A stretch of 64,000 nt of DNA, taken from assembly GCA_947503835.1 (NCBI GenBank), contig CANNFM010000001.1, positions 1 to 64,000 of the forward strand, given 5' to 3'. The translations under genes and the position numbers were made by a program. This document shows, piece after piece, positions 16,825-24,465 of this stretch (the first letter of the stretch is position 1; each line of letters begins with the position of its first letter). The DNA is from an uncultured Aquimarina sp. (lineage in GTDB: Bacteria; Bacteroidota; Bacteroidia; Flavobacteriales; Flavobacteriaceae). The notes beneath the pieces are model-generated. The model was not told the DNA's origin and did no database searches. It saw only the letters and a program-made list of their open reading frames with translations.

Positions 16825-18390
16825 CTAGTTCACTTCATTACTTACTGTAATCGTACCAAACTCACCTGGATTCACTCTTGGGACAACCAACCCATAAGTC
16901 TTTTCTAAAGCATCTAACACTCCGTTAGCAACTAATGCATGCCCTCTTGGTGTTGGATGCACCCCATCTAAAGAGAATCCTCCACCAGAAGCAAAAGTTG
17001 ATGTAATAACACCGCCATCAAAAAGAACTCCACCACTCGCTACCTGAGCCAATTGAGATTTCATACTCACAAAAGCCAAACCGTTAGCAGTAGCAAGATT
17101 TCGAATAGTTTCATTATATGAATTCTGAGCCACTTTAATAGCTGTTTGTTCTGCTGGGATTAATACATATTGATCAGTTAAAGGTAGCGTAACCCCTATA
17201 ACCGACAATTGCCCTGCATCTTCCTGAGGAACACCTAAACCTACAAGTTCTGCCACTCTATCGGTATCAACTTGTCCAATAACTCTCGAACTTGTAAGAA
17301 CTAATAAGTCTTCTTCTGTCGCCTGTCTTGCTTGACCATATTGTGCAGCAATAATTGGTGCCAGAGGTCCAAATACAGGAGTGATCGCAACAGTTAAATT
17401 AGCTGTTATATCTGTTAATGATTCATCTTTAATAACTACAGCACTAGCTGCTGTAGTAGAAAACTCTATTGCTCGTTCTGGAACTCCTAACGCAGCAAAT
17501 GCCATATTTAATCCCGCATATGTTGCATTAAGTGTTGGTATCTGAGGTCCAAACGTCTCATCTAAAGGACTCAATGGCGCAAAAGGTACTGTCGTAAAGA
17601 AAGGAATAGACGTAACATCAGGCAAATCAATCAACACCCCTTTTCTACCTCCTGCAGCAAGTGCATCCACCAAACCAGCATATGTTTGTGCAAATACCCC
17701 ATTATTTGTAATATCACTATCTCCATAAGTACTTGGGTCGATATTACCCGTCATATTATGATCTTCTCCCGTACCACCAGAAGTTGCATAACCAAGAATA
17801 TCATTATTACCTATCCACAAACTAAATAGTGTAGGATCTAGCGCTAAGGCATCACCAACAACCGTAGATGTTGCAGATTGCTGAAAACGTTCGAAATAAG
17901 GGTTCAGAGAACCATATCCTGGAAACGCTAAATGAAAGCTTTTAGCCCCCGGCACACCCATATTATTGAATGTACTACCCAAGTTAGCAGTGATATCTGT
18001 AGTAGAAGGAGCTCCCGTATATGGAGCAGGCCCTACGGGTTCCTGATTTTCGTCGAACACCAAAACAAGTCTTGGAGGGAAAGTATCATTGTTCCCTGCA
18101 AACCCACCTGTGTTATCTGCCATTAGGGGTTGTGTAAATTCTCCACCTCCAACAAACTTAAATTGCTGAGCAAGTATATTTGGATATGAATTTTCTTGAC
18201 CAGTAATATATAAAGCTCCATCTGCAAAACCAGCAGTAAGAGAGTTTCCTAGCGCTACAAAATTACTTAAGTCTAATTCTCCACTAGTAAAATTATTTGT
18301 TTCTTCAATTGGGTTATCAAACTCTGGCTCACATGCAACCAATCCTAGTGCCAGAATTGCTAAATATTTTATATTATTCTTTATCATCAT
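16825..18390 (-). CDS. SGNH/GDSL-type hydrolase lipoprotein
   Basis: A 521-residue lipoprotein; the lipobox cysteine is C20 (LGLVAC), followed by EPEFDNP. SGNH blocks are visible: FVALGNSLTAGF (block I, with GNSL instead of GDSL but the Ser retained), a GxND-type block III in LWIGNNDILGY, and DGVHPTPRGHALVA (block V with catalytic Asp and His). Expected activity is ester hydrolysis at the envelope; the substrate is unknown. The protein is longer than simple SGNH enzymes because of inserted loops. The start is 3 bp after the FadL-type gene, so the two form an operon, and lipid or fatty-ester handling is plausible for the pair. Confidence 0.88.
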   Translation of the reverse strand: MMIKNNIKYLAILALGLVACEPEFDNPIEETNNFTSGELDLSNFVALGNSLTAGFADGALYITGQENSYPNILAQQFKFVGGGEFTQPLMADNTGGFAGNNDTFPPRLVLVFDENQEPVGPAPYTGAPSTTDITANLGSTFNNMGVPGAKSFHLAFPGYGSLNPYFERFQQSATSTVVGDALALDPTLFSLWIGNNDILGYATSGGTGEDHNMTGNIDPSTYGDSDITNNGVFAQTYAGLVDALAAGGRKGVLIDLPDVTSIPFFTTVPFAPLSPLDETFGPQIPTLNATYAGLNMAFAALGVPERAIEFSTTAASAVVIKDESLTDITANLTVAITPVFGPLAPIIAAQYGQARQATEEDLLVLTSSRVIGQVDTDRVAELVGLGVPQEDAGQLSVIGVTLPLTDQYVLIPAEQTAIKVAQNSYNETIRNLATANGLAFVSMKSQLAQVASGGVLFDGGVITSTFASGGGFSLDGVHPTPRGHALVANGVLDALEKTYGLVVPRVNPGEFGTITVSNEVN

Positions 18391-18393
18391 TAA

Positions 18394-19641
18394 TTACATT
18401 TTATAAGTTAAACCAAGTCCAGGCCCAAATGCGCTTGACTCATAAGTTCCTCCAAAAGGAACATTTTGTCCATTCTCCTGATAAGAATTGTATGATGCAT
18501 CAACTTCATCGAACCTAAGAAAAAAGAAAGAAGCATCAATAGCTAACTTAGGCGTAATTGCATAGCTTAAACCACCTGAAAAACCATCAGAATCATTACG
18601 TGGTGTTTCTGGTGCGAAGAAGCCTTCTTGCACAGGAGATTCGTCGATATAATAACCTGCTCTCAATGTAATCTTTTCTGTTGCTTCATATTGTAATCCA
18701 AAACGGTACACAGATGAGTTTTTGTAATTACGAGGATTTATAGATGCTGGTGCACCATTTCCAAAAGTAATATCTAGAGATTCGTACACATCCCAAAATT
18801 GTCTGTTAAAATCAAATGCAAATAACCATTTTTTATATTCATAAGACAAACCAATAGTTAACTCTGCTGGCAACGGTAACTCTGCCGTAAAACTTGTTGG
18901 CCCATTAGGTGGAGCCGCCAAAGAATTAGGGAAATTAGCAAAAGTAGCTTCACCGTCTTCAGACTCAATAATAATTTCACTGCGGTAGTTAAATCCAAAA
19001 CGAAGATTTTCAGTAGGATTAAACATTGCACCAACACTCCATCCCCAGTTAGCTACACCAGAGTCATCGACAGTAACATTTGATCGAACACCGTTAATAT
19101 CTGTTGTTGTTCTGTTAGAGTTACGATTAAAGTTTACAGAACCGGTAACAAAAATCGGGCCTCCACCAATACTAAAATACTCTGAAAGTTTAAAAGAAAC
19201 TACTGGCTGAATAAATATAGCAGCCAAATCGATATTATTTACCAAATGAGATCCAGACCAATCTGTTGGCCATGTCACTTCACTACCATATGGTGTGTAT
19301 ACTCCAAGACCTACAGCCATCCAATCGTTGACTTTATAAGATCCATATAAACTAAGTGGTGTCCCCACAGAGTTATCAGTTTCAGAAGTAACACCGGATT
19401 CTGCATTTTGAAAAATCACTTCGCTAAAAATACCACTTACACCTGCACTAACATTCAGTTTATTCTCTAAGTATACAAGTCCTGCTGGATTAAAGAAGAC
19501 TAACTCGGCACTATTAACCACAGCTACTCCGGTATGCCCCATAGCCATAGCTCTTTGCCCTTGTATACTAACTCTATATCCACCTGCATATGTGACCGCA
19601 GTCACCGTGATGAATAGAACTAACAATAGAAGTTTTTTCAT
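18394..19641 (-). CDS. OmpP1/FadL/TodX family outer membrane transporter
   Basis: A 415-residue outer membrane beta-barrel with a signal peptide (about 1-19). Family features: an early plug segment with QGQRAMAMGHTGVAVVNSAELVFFNPAGLVYL, repeated amphipathic strands, and a C-terminal strand ending FGPGLGLTYKM. Homologues take up long-chain fatty acids or aromatic hydrocarbons. It is the first gene of a two-gene operon with the SGNH lipoprotein, under a consensus promoter at 19694-19723. Confidence 0.9.
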   Translation of the reverse strand: MKKLLLLVLFITVTAVTYAGGYRVSIQGQRAMAMGHTGVAVVNSAELVFFNPAGLVYLENKLNVSAGVSGIFSEVIFQNAESGVTSETDNSVGTPLSLYGSYKVNDWMAVGLGVYTPYGSEVTWPTDWSGSHLVNNIDLAAIFIQPVVSFKLSEYFSIGGGPIFVTGSVNFNRNSNRTTTDINGVRSNVTVDDSGVANWGWSVGAMFNPTENLRFGFNYRSEIIIESEDGEATFANFPNSLAAPPNGPTSFTAELPLPAELTIGLSYEYKKWLFAFDFNRQFWDVYESLDITFGNGAPASINPRNYKNSSVYRFGLQYEATEKITLRAGYYIDESPVQEGFFAPETPRNDSDGFSGGLSYAITPKLAIDASFFFLRFDEVDASYNSYQENGQNVPFGGTYESSAFGPGLGLTYKM

Positions 19642-19693
19642 AATTAATTTAGAATTGTTTTTGTTTGTTAAGGAATTTATAAAATTGAATTTC

Positions 19694-19723
19694 CAAATTT
19701 AAAAGAAAATACCAATTATCCAA
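19694..19723 (-). promoter_or_regulatory. Promoter of the FadL-type/SGNH operon
   Basis: Minus strand TTG (19723-19721), 19-bp spacer, TAAATTTG (19701-19694), exact consensus; leader about 45 nt. Confidence 0.65.
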
Positions 19724-19763
19724 GGTAATCCATAAAATATTATGCATACATAATACTTTACAT

Positions 19764-20531
19764 CTATTTTTTAACAAATTCTAATACTTTGTTCAAAAAG
19801 TCAATTGGATTTTCGGCATGTAACCAGTGCCCGGCATTAGCAATTTCCGTGAGTATAAAGTTAGGAAATTGATTTTTAATTCTAACCATATCATCGTCAA
19901 GAATATAGTTGGATTTTTCCCCTTTCAGGAAAAGGGTTTTACCCTCATAAATTAGCTCTTTTTTAAGCTCTACACCTATTTCCGAAGCATTTTTGATTAA
20001 AGATTTCAGGTGCACCCGCAACCCCAATTTTCCTTTTTCTTTCCAGTACAGATTTTTTAGAAGAAACATCCTTACACCACTATCGGAAACATACGAACTT
20101 AACTCTTTATCTACATCCCCTCTCGATTTTAAAACCTCAAAATCTAATGATTCTAACCCATCTAAAATATCCTGATGATGTAGTGGATAATATTTTGGAC
20201 CAATATCAGCAACAATTAAACGATTAATGAGATGCGAATGCCTTGTAGCAAAAAGCATTACCGTTTTACCACCCATTGAATGCCCTAGAAGATTAATGTC
20301 TTTTAAGTTATTCGTTTCACAATACTCTTTTAAATCTTCAGCCAGAAGAGAATAGCTAAATTCATCGCTATGTTCACTTCTACCATGATTGCGTTGATCC
20401 AACAAATGAACTTCATAACCTTGTTCAGAAATTTTTTTACCCAAGGTTTTCCAATTATCCCCCATACCCAAAAAACCATGAAGAATTATAAAAGGCTGTC
20501 CTTCACCAAAAACATTAGCATGCAATCTCAT
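19764..20531 (-). CDS. Alpha/beta-fold hydrolase (YbfF-like)
   Basis: A 255-residue hydrolase. The oxyanion segment is LHGFLGMGDNWK (18-28), the nucleophile elbow GHSMGG has S85, and the catalytic His sits in NAGHWLHAENP near the C-terminus. The arrangement resembles E. coli YbfF-type esterases. It lies 12 bp after pdxJ on the same strand, so both should share the pdxJ promoter; a metabolic link is not obvious. Confidence 0.88.
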   Translation of the reverse strand: MRLHANVFGEGQPFIILHGFLGMGDNWKTLGKKISEQGYEVHLLDQRNHGRSEHSDEFSYSLLAEDLKEYCETNNLKDINLLGHSMGGKTVMLFATRHSHLINRLIVADIGPKYYPLHHQDILDGLESLDFEVLKSRGDVDKELSSYVSDSGVRMFLLKNLYWKEKGKLGLRVHLKSLIKNASEIGVELKKELIYEGKTLFLKGEKSNYILDDDMVRIKNQFPNFILTEIANAGHWLHAENPIDFLNKVLEFVKK

Positions 20532-20543
20532 ATGTGTATCTTA

Positions 20544-21257
20544 TTATTTTAAACGGTGTAAATACATGTTAACTACATTCTCTAATCCTAAATAAATAGA
20601 TTCGCTTATCAAAGCGTGCCCGATAGAAACCTCTAACAGACCGGGTATGTTTTCTTTAAAAAACTGAATATTATCCAAAGAAAGATCATGCCCTGCATTA
20701 ACACCGATGCCTGTATCCAATGCTAACTGAGCACATTCAGCATATGGTTTTATCGCATTTTTATTTCCTTTTGCATATTCTGAAGCAAATTCTTCGGTAT
20801 ACAACTCTATCCTGTCGGTTCCAGTTTCTTTTGCCCCTTCTATCATTTCGACTACCGGATCAACAAAAATTGAAGTCCTGATATCATTACGGGAAAATTC
20901 AGATATCACTTCTTTTAGAAAATCTTTATGCTTCTTTGTATCCCAACCAGCATTACTTGTTATCGCATCTTCTGCATCTGGAACCAAGGTCACTTGTGTA
21001 GGTTGTATAGCCAATACCATATCTACAAATTTAGGAATTGGATTTCCTTCAATATTATATTCAGTTCGTACAATTGGTTTTAAATCATAAGCATCCTGAT
21101 ACCTAATATGCCTCTCGTCTGGTCTGGGGTGTATTGTAATCCCCTGCCCTCCGAAATCCTGAATATCTTCTGCAACTCGAATTAAATTTGGAGTATTACC
21201 TCCTCTAGAATTTCGTAACGTAGCAATTTTATTAATGTTAACACTTAACTTTGTCAT
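20544..21257 (-). CDS. pdxJ: Pyridoxine 5'-phosphate synthase PdxJ
   Basis: A 237-residue enzyme that condenses 1-deoxyxylulose 5-phosphate with 3-amino-2-oxopropyl phosphate to make pyridoxine phosphate. The N-terminus LSVNINKIATLRNSRGGNTPN and HPRPDERHIRYQD are typical, as is the C-terminal GIGVNAGHDLSLDNIQ and SIGHALISESIYLGLE. Length is as expected. A consensus -7 element lies 28 bp upstream. Confidence 0.96.
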   Translation of the reverse strand: MTKLSVNINKIATLRNSRGGNTPNLIRVAEDIQDFGGQGITIHPRPDERHIRYQDAYDLKPIVRTEYNIEGNPIPKFVDMVLAIQPTQVTLVPDAEDAITSNAGWDTKKHKDFLKEVISEFSRNDIRTSIFVDPVVEMIEGAKETGTDRIELYTEEFASEYAKGNKNAIKPYAECAQLALDTGIGVNAGHDLSLDNIQFFKENIPGLLEVSIGHALISESIYLGLENVVNMYLHRLK

Positions 21258-21284
21258 AGTTTTTGATGTCTTTATCTAAAAAAG

Positions 21285-21292
21285 CAAAAATA
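21285..21292 (-). promoter_or_regulatory. Candidate -7 element of pdxJ
   Basis: Minus strand TATTTTTG, exact TAnnTTTG, leader about 20 nt. No clean TTG at -33. Confidence 0.45.
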
Positions 21293-21358
21293 CAAAGTTG
21301 AGAACGCCTCGATTGTATATTTTTTGATTATTTTGCATTACATAGCTTCTTATATATT

Positions 21359-22015
21359 ATGAAGACAAACTTATATATCGTTAATGAAATAGCACCGCTT
21401 GAAGTGACCACAAAGGTTACCGATGCGCAATTGCTATTTAATGAACTTACTTACACCCATTTTCCTGTTATAAAGGATAATATATATGTAGGATGTATCG
21501 CTGAAGCAGATATTAGATGTTTTGAAACTGATAAAACTTTGACTGCATATCAATATGCTCTTGAAGGGTTCTTTGTAAGAAAAGACAATAATTGGATAGA
21601 CATTTTAGAATCTTTTGCACAAAATCATTCTAACATTATGCCGGTTTTAGATGACAACAATAATTATCTGGGGTTTTTTGAACTGGGAGACATCATGACT
21701 CTTTTTAATGAAACGCCTTTCCTTAGTGAGCCCGGAAACATCTTGATCGTAGAAAAAGGGATTTTAGACTATTCTTTTAGTGAAATTTCACAAATTGTAG
21801 AGTCTAATAGTGCAAAAATTTTAGGGTTATTTATCTCTAACATGGAAAATGATGTGGCTCAAATCACCATTAAAATTAATGATAGTGATATTAATAATAT
21901 AGTTCAGACTTTTAGAAGATATAGCTACAACATTATATCCAAACATCAGGAAGATTCATTTTTAACTAACCTAAAAGAAAGGTCGCAATACCTAGAAAAA
22001 TATCTCAATATTTAG
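21359..22015 (+). CDS. CBS-pair domain protein
   Basis: A 218-residue cytosolic protein with two CBS motifs in about residues 1-125 (THFPVIKDNIYVGCIAEADIR and IMPVLDDNNNYLGFFELGDIM) and a C-terminal ACT-like segment (GNILIVEKGILDYSFSEISQIVE...QITIKIND). CBS pairs bind adenine nucleotides; the partner is unknown. It lies 42 bp upstream of nadK and divergent from pdxJ. The order CBS-nadK-DUF6089-uppS-bamA is a familiar Bacteroidota arrangement. Confidence 0.85.
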   Translation: MKTNLYIVNEIAPLEVTTKVTDAQLLFNELTYTHFPVIKDNIYVGCIAEADIRCFETDKTLTAYQYALEGFFVRKDNNWIDILESFAQNHSNIMPVLDDNNNYLGFFELGDIMTLFNETPFLSEPGNILIVEKGILDYSFSEISQIVESNSAKILGLFISNMENDVAQITIKINDSDINNIVQTFRRYSYNIISKHQEDSFLTNLKERSQYLEKYLNI

Positions 22016-22057
22016 ATAGGTTATTTTACAACTATCAACTAACACAATCAAATCACA

Positions 22058-22942
22058 ATGAAGATCGGTATATACGGCCAGTTCTACCATAAAAATTCTG
22101 GAATTTACATCCAGCAACTTCTAGAAAACCTAGATAAAAATGGTGTAGAAGTAGTTATTGAAAAGAATTTTTTAGAATTAATAAATCTTCATGATGAGAT
22201 CGACAAAACCTATTCACATTTTAGCACTTTTGAAGAATTAGACACCTCATATGACCTTTTCTTTAGTATTGGAGGGGATGGTACTATTTTAAAAACTATT
22301 ACCTATGTAAGAGATCTGGGAATTCCTATCGCAGGAATTAACACGGGCAGACTTGGTTTTTTGGCAACCATTCAAAAAGAAGAAATTCAGGACAGTATAG
22401 ATTTAATACTCAATAAAAAGTTTTATATCTCATCAAGAAGTCTTGTAACTGTCGAAACGTTACCCGCCAATGAGGAATTCGGAGTATTAAACTTTGCGAT
22501 GAATGAAATTGCTGTGAGCAGAAGAAATACAACCTCTATGATTACAGTAGACACAAGTCTTAATAATGAATTTCTTACCACATATTGGGCAGATGGATTG
22601 ATTGTTTCGACACCCACAGGTTCTACAGGGTATTCTTTAAGCTGTGGCGGACCAGTAATAATGCCCGAAGCAAAAAGCATGGTGCTTACCCCCATTGCTC
22701 CACATAATCTTAACGCAAGACCCCTTGTGATTCCCGATGATCAGGAAATTAAATTGCAAGTCTCGGGAAGAGAAGACACCTACTTGGTCTCTTTAGATTC
22801 CAGAATTCACACACTACCTAATGAAACAACCGTAATAATTAAAAAAGCCTCATTTAACATTAATATGGTAGTATTGCAAGACGATAGTTTTCTAAAAACA
22901 CTACGTAAAAAGATGCTTTGGGGAGAAGATAAACGCAATTAA
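22058..22942 (+). CDS. nadK: NAD kinase
   Basis: A 294-residue enzyme that makes NADP from NAD. The catalytic GGDGT motif (72-76, D74), NTGRLGFLA and the NAD-binding segment DGLIVSTPTGSTGYSLSCGGP are intact. Length is typical. It follows the CBS protein gene by 42 bp. Confidence 0.96.
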   Translation: MKIGIYGQFYHKNSGIYIQQLLENLDKNGVEVVIEKNFLELINLHDEIDKTYSHFSTFEELDTSYDLFFSIGGDGTILKTITYVRDLGIPIAGINTGRLGFLATIQKEEIQDSIDLILNKKFYISSRSLVTVETLPANEEFGVLNFAMNEIAVSRRNTTSMITVDTSLNNEFLTTYWADGLIVSTPTGSTGYSLSCGGPVIMPEAKSMVLTPIAPHNLNARPLVIPDDQEIKLQVSGREDTYLVSLDSRIHTLPNETTVIIKKASFNINMVVLQDDSFLKTLRKKMLWGEDKRN

Positions 22943-22996
22943 ACAATAAAATCTACTAAAAAGTGTTTTTAAATTCATACTATTTTACTCAAATTC

Positions 22997-23025
22997 TTGT
23001 GTACTAAAGTTAATTGTTATATTTG
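22997..23025 (+). promoter_or_regulatory. Promoter of the DUF6089-uppS-bamA-ompH cluster
   Basis: TTG (22997-22999), 18-bp spacer, TATATTTG (23018-23025): exact consensus, 18 bp before the ATG. Confidence 0.7.
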
Positions 23026-23042
23026 CAAACTTTTGAAAATCT

Positions 23043-23720
23043 ATGAGATACTTAGCATCATTCGTAATTGTTCTGTTTTTTGTACAATCTACCACCTCAC
23101 AAACCTATGAAGTAGGATTGATGGCAGGGGGAGCTAATTTTATAGGAGATGTAGGATCTACCTTCTATATTGCTCCTAATGACGTAGCATTTGGAGCCAT
23201 AGGAAAATGGAACCGAAGTAAGCGACATGCATTTAGGGCTTCATTTTTATATGCGAAGCTTAATGCAGATGATAGCAAAGGAGACGATAGAAGAAAAGAA
23301 AGAGGGTTAAACTTTACTAATTCTGTAAAAGAAATATCATTAGGAATGGAATTTAATTTCTGGGATTGGTTTCTTTACGATGGAAAATCACAATTTACGC
23401 CTTATCTTTACAGCGGTATTACAGCATTTAATTATGGCGCATTGGCTATAGATGCCAATAACGAATTAGATGCGTATAGTGATAAGTGGAGCCTTGCTAT
23501 TCCTATGGTAGTAGGAATAAAAAAAACATTGGGTAGAGATTTTGTAATTGGTGCAGAGATAGGTGCTCGATACACTTTTACAGATAATCTAGACGGAAGT
23601 AATCCTGATGATAGATTTGGTACAGGATTTGGTAATTTAAACAACAATGACTGGTATGTATTTACCGGTATAACATTATCCTACACATGGGGTAGGATAC
23701 CTTGTTATTGTGCATTCTAA
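23043..23720 (+). CDS. DUF6089 family outer membrane protein
   Basis: A 225-residue protein with signal peptide (about 1-19) and a short beta-barrel (YEVGLMAGGANFIGDVG, FTPYLYSGITAFNYGA, DWYVFTGITLSYTWGRIPCYC). Two cysteines lie at the extreme C-terminus (CYC). DUF6089 is a Bacteroidota family of unknown function that regularly precedes uppS and bamA, so a role in outer-membrane assembly is inferred from context only. It is 3 bp from uppS. Confidence 0.85.
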   Translation: MRYLASFVIVLFFVQSTTSQTYEVGLMAGGANFIGDVGSTFYIAPNDVAFGAIGKWNRSKRHAFRASFLYAKLNADDSKGDDRRKERGLNFTNSVKEISLGMEFNFWDWFLYDGKSQFTPYLYSGITAFNYGALAIDANNELDAYSDKWSLAIPMVVGIKKTLGRDFVIGAEIGARYTFTDNLDGSNPDDRFGTGFGNLNNNDWYVFTGITLSYTWGRIPCYCAF

Positions 23721-23723
23721 AAA

Positions 23724-24461
23724 ATGATTGATAAAAAACAATTAAACTCTAACATTCCTAAGCATGTTGCCATAATTATGGACGGCAATGGCAGATGGGC
23801 CAAAAAGAAAGGCTTATTTAGAGCTGCCGGTCACGAAAAAGGAACAAGAGCAGTGCGCGAAGCCGTAGAAGGCAGTGCAGAAATAGGAATAAAACACTTA
23901 ACGCTCTACGCATTTTCTACCGAGAATTGGAATAGACCAAAACTTGAAGTGGACACATTAATGAAACTTTTAGTTAGCTCTCTAAAGAAAGAAATTAAAA
24001 CTCTTCAAGAAAATAATATCCAACTTAATGCAATCGGTAACTTACAAAACTTACCCAAAAAGGCAAGAACAGAACTCATGGAAGTCATCGAAAAGACGAA
24101 GTCTAATGACCATATGACACTTACCCTTGCTCTTAGTTACGGAAGTCGTGAAGAGCTCATAAAAACTATAGAAGAAATAAGTATTAAAGTTAAAAATGGT
24201 GTAATTTCGCCACATCTTATAAATGAAGCAGTCATTAATGAGCATTTGTACACTAAAAACTTGCCAGATGTTGACTTATTGATACGTACTAGTGGAGAAC
24301 AACGTATCAGTAATTTCCTATTATGGCAGATTGCGTACGCAGAATTATATTTTACAGAAATTTTATGGCCGGATTTCAAAAGAACAGATTTATACGAAGC
24401 CATATTGAATTATCAAAAAAGAGAAAGAAGATTTGGAAAAACTAGTGAGCAGCTCAGTTAA
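23724..24461 (+). CDS. uppS: Isoprenyl transferase (undecaprenyl diphosphate synthase)
   Basis: A 245-residue cis-prenyltransferase making the lipid carrier for peptidoglycan and surface glycans. Visible motifs are IIMDGNGRWAKKKG (D20 essential), the TLYAFSTENWNRP region, and RTSGEQRISNFLLWQIAYAE near residue 192-211. It is placed directly before bamA. Confidence 0.96.
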   Translation: MIDKKQLNSNIPKHVAIIMDGNGRWAKKKGLFRAAGHEKGTRAVREAVEGSAEIGIKHLTLYAFSTENWNRPKLEVDTLMKLLVSSLKKEIKTLQENNIQLNAIGNLQNLPKKARTELMEVIEKTKSNDHMTLTLALSYGSREELIKTIEEISIKVKNGVISPHLINEAVINEHLYTKNLPDVDLLIRTSGEQRISNFLLWQIAYAELYFTEILWPDFKRTDLYEAILNYQKRERRFGKTSEQLS

Positions 24462-24465
24462 AGGA

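Noticed and set aside
24433..24465. N-terminal extension of BamA
   Set aside because: It needs a TTG start inside uppS and would bury the signal peptide; the ATG at 24466 right after the uppS stop fits better.
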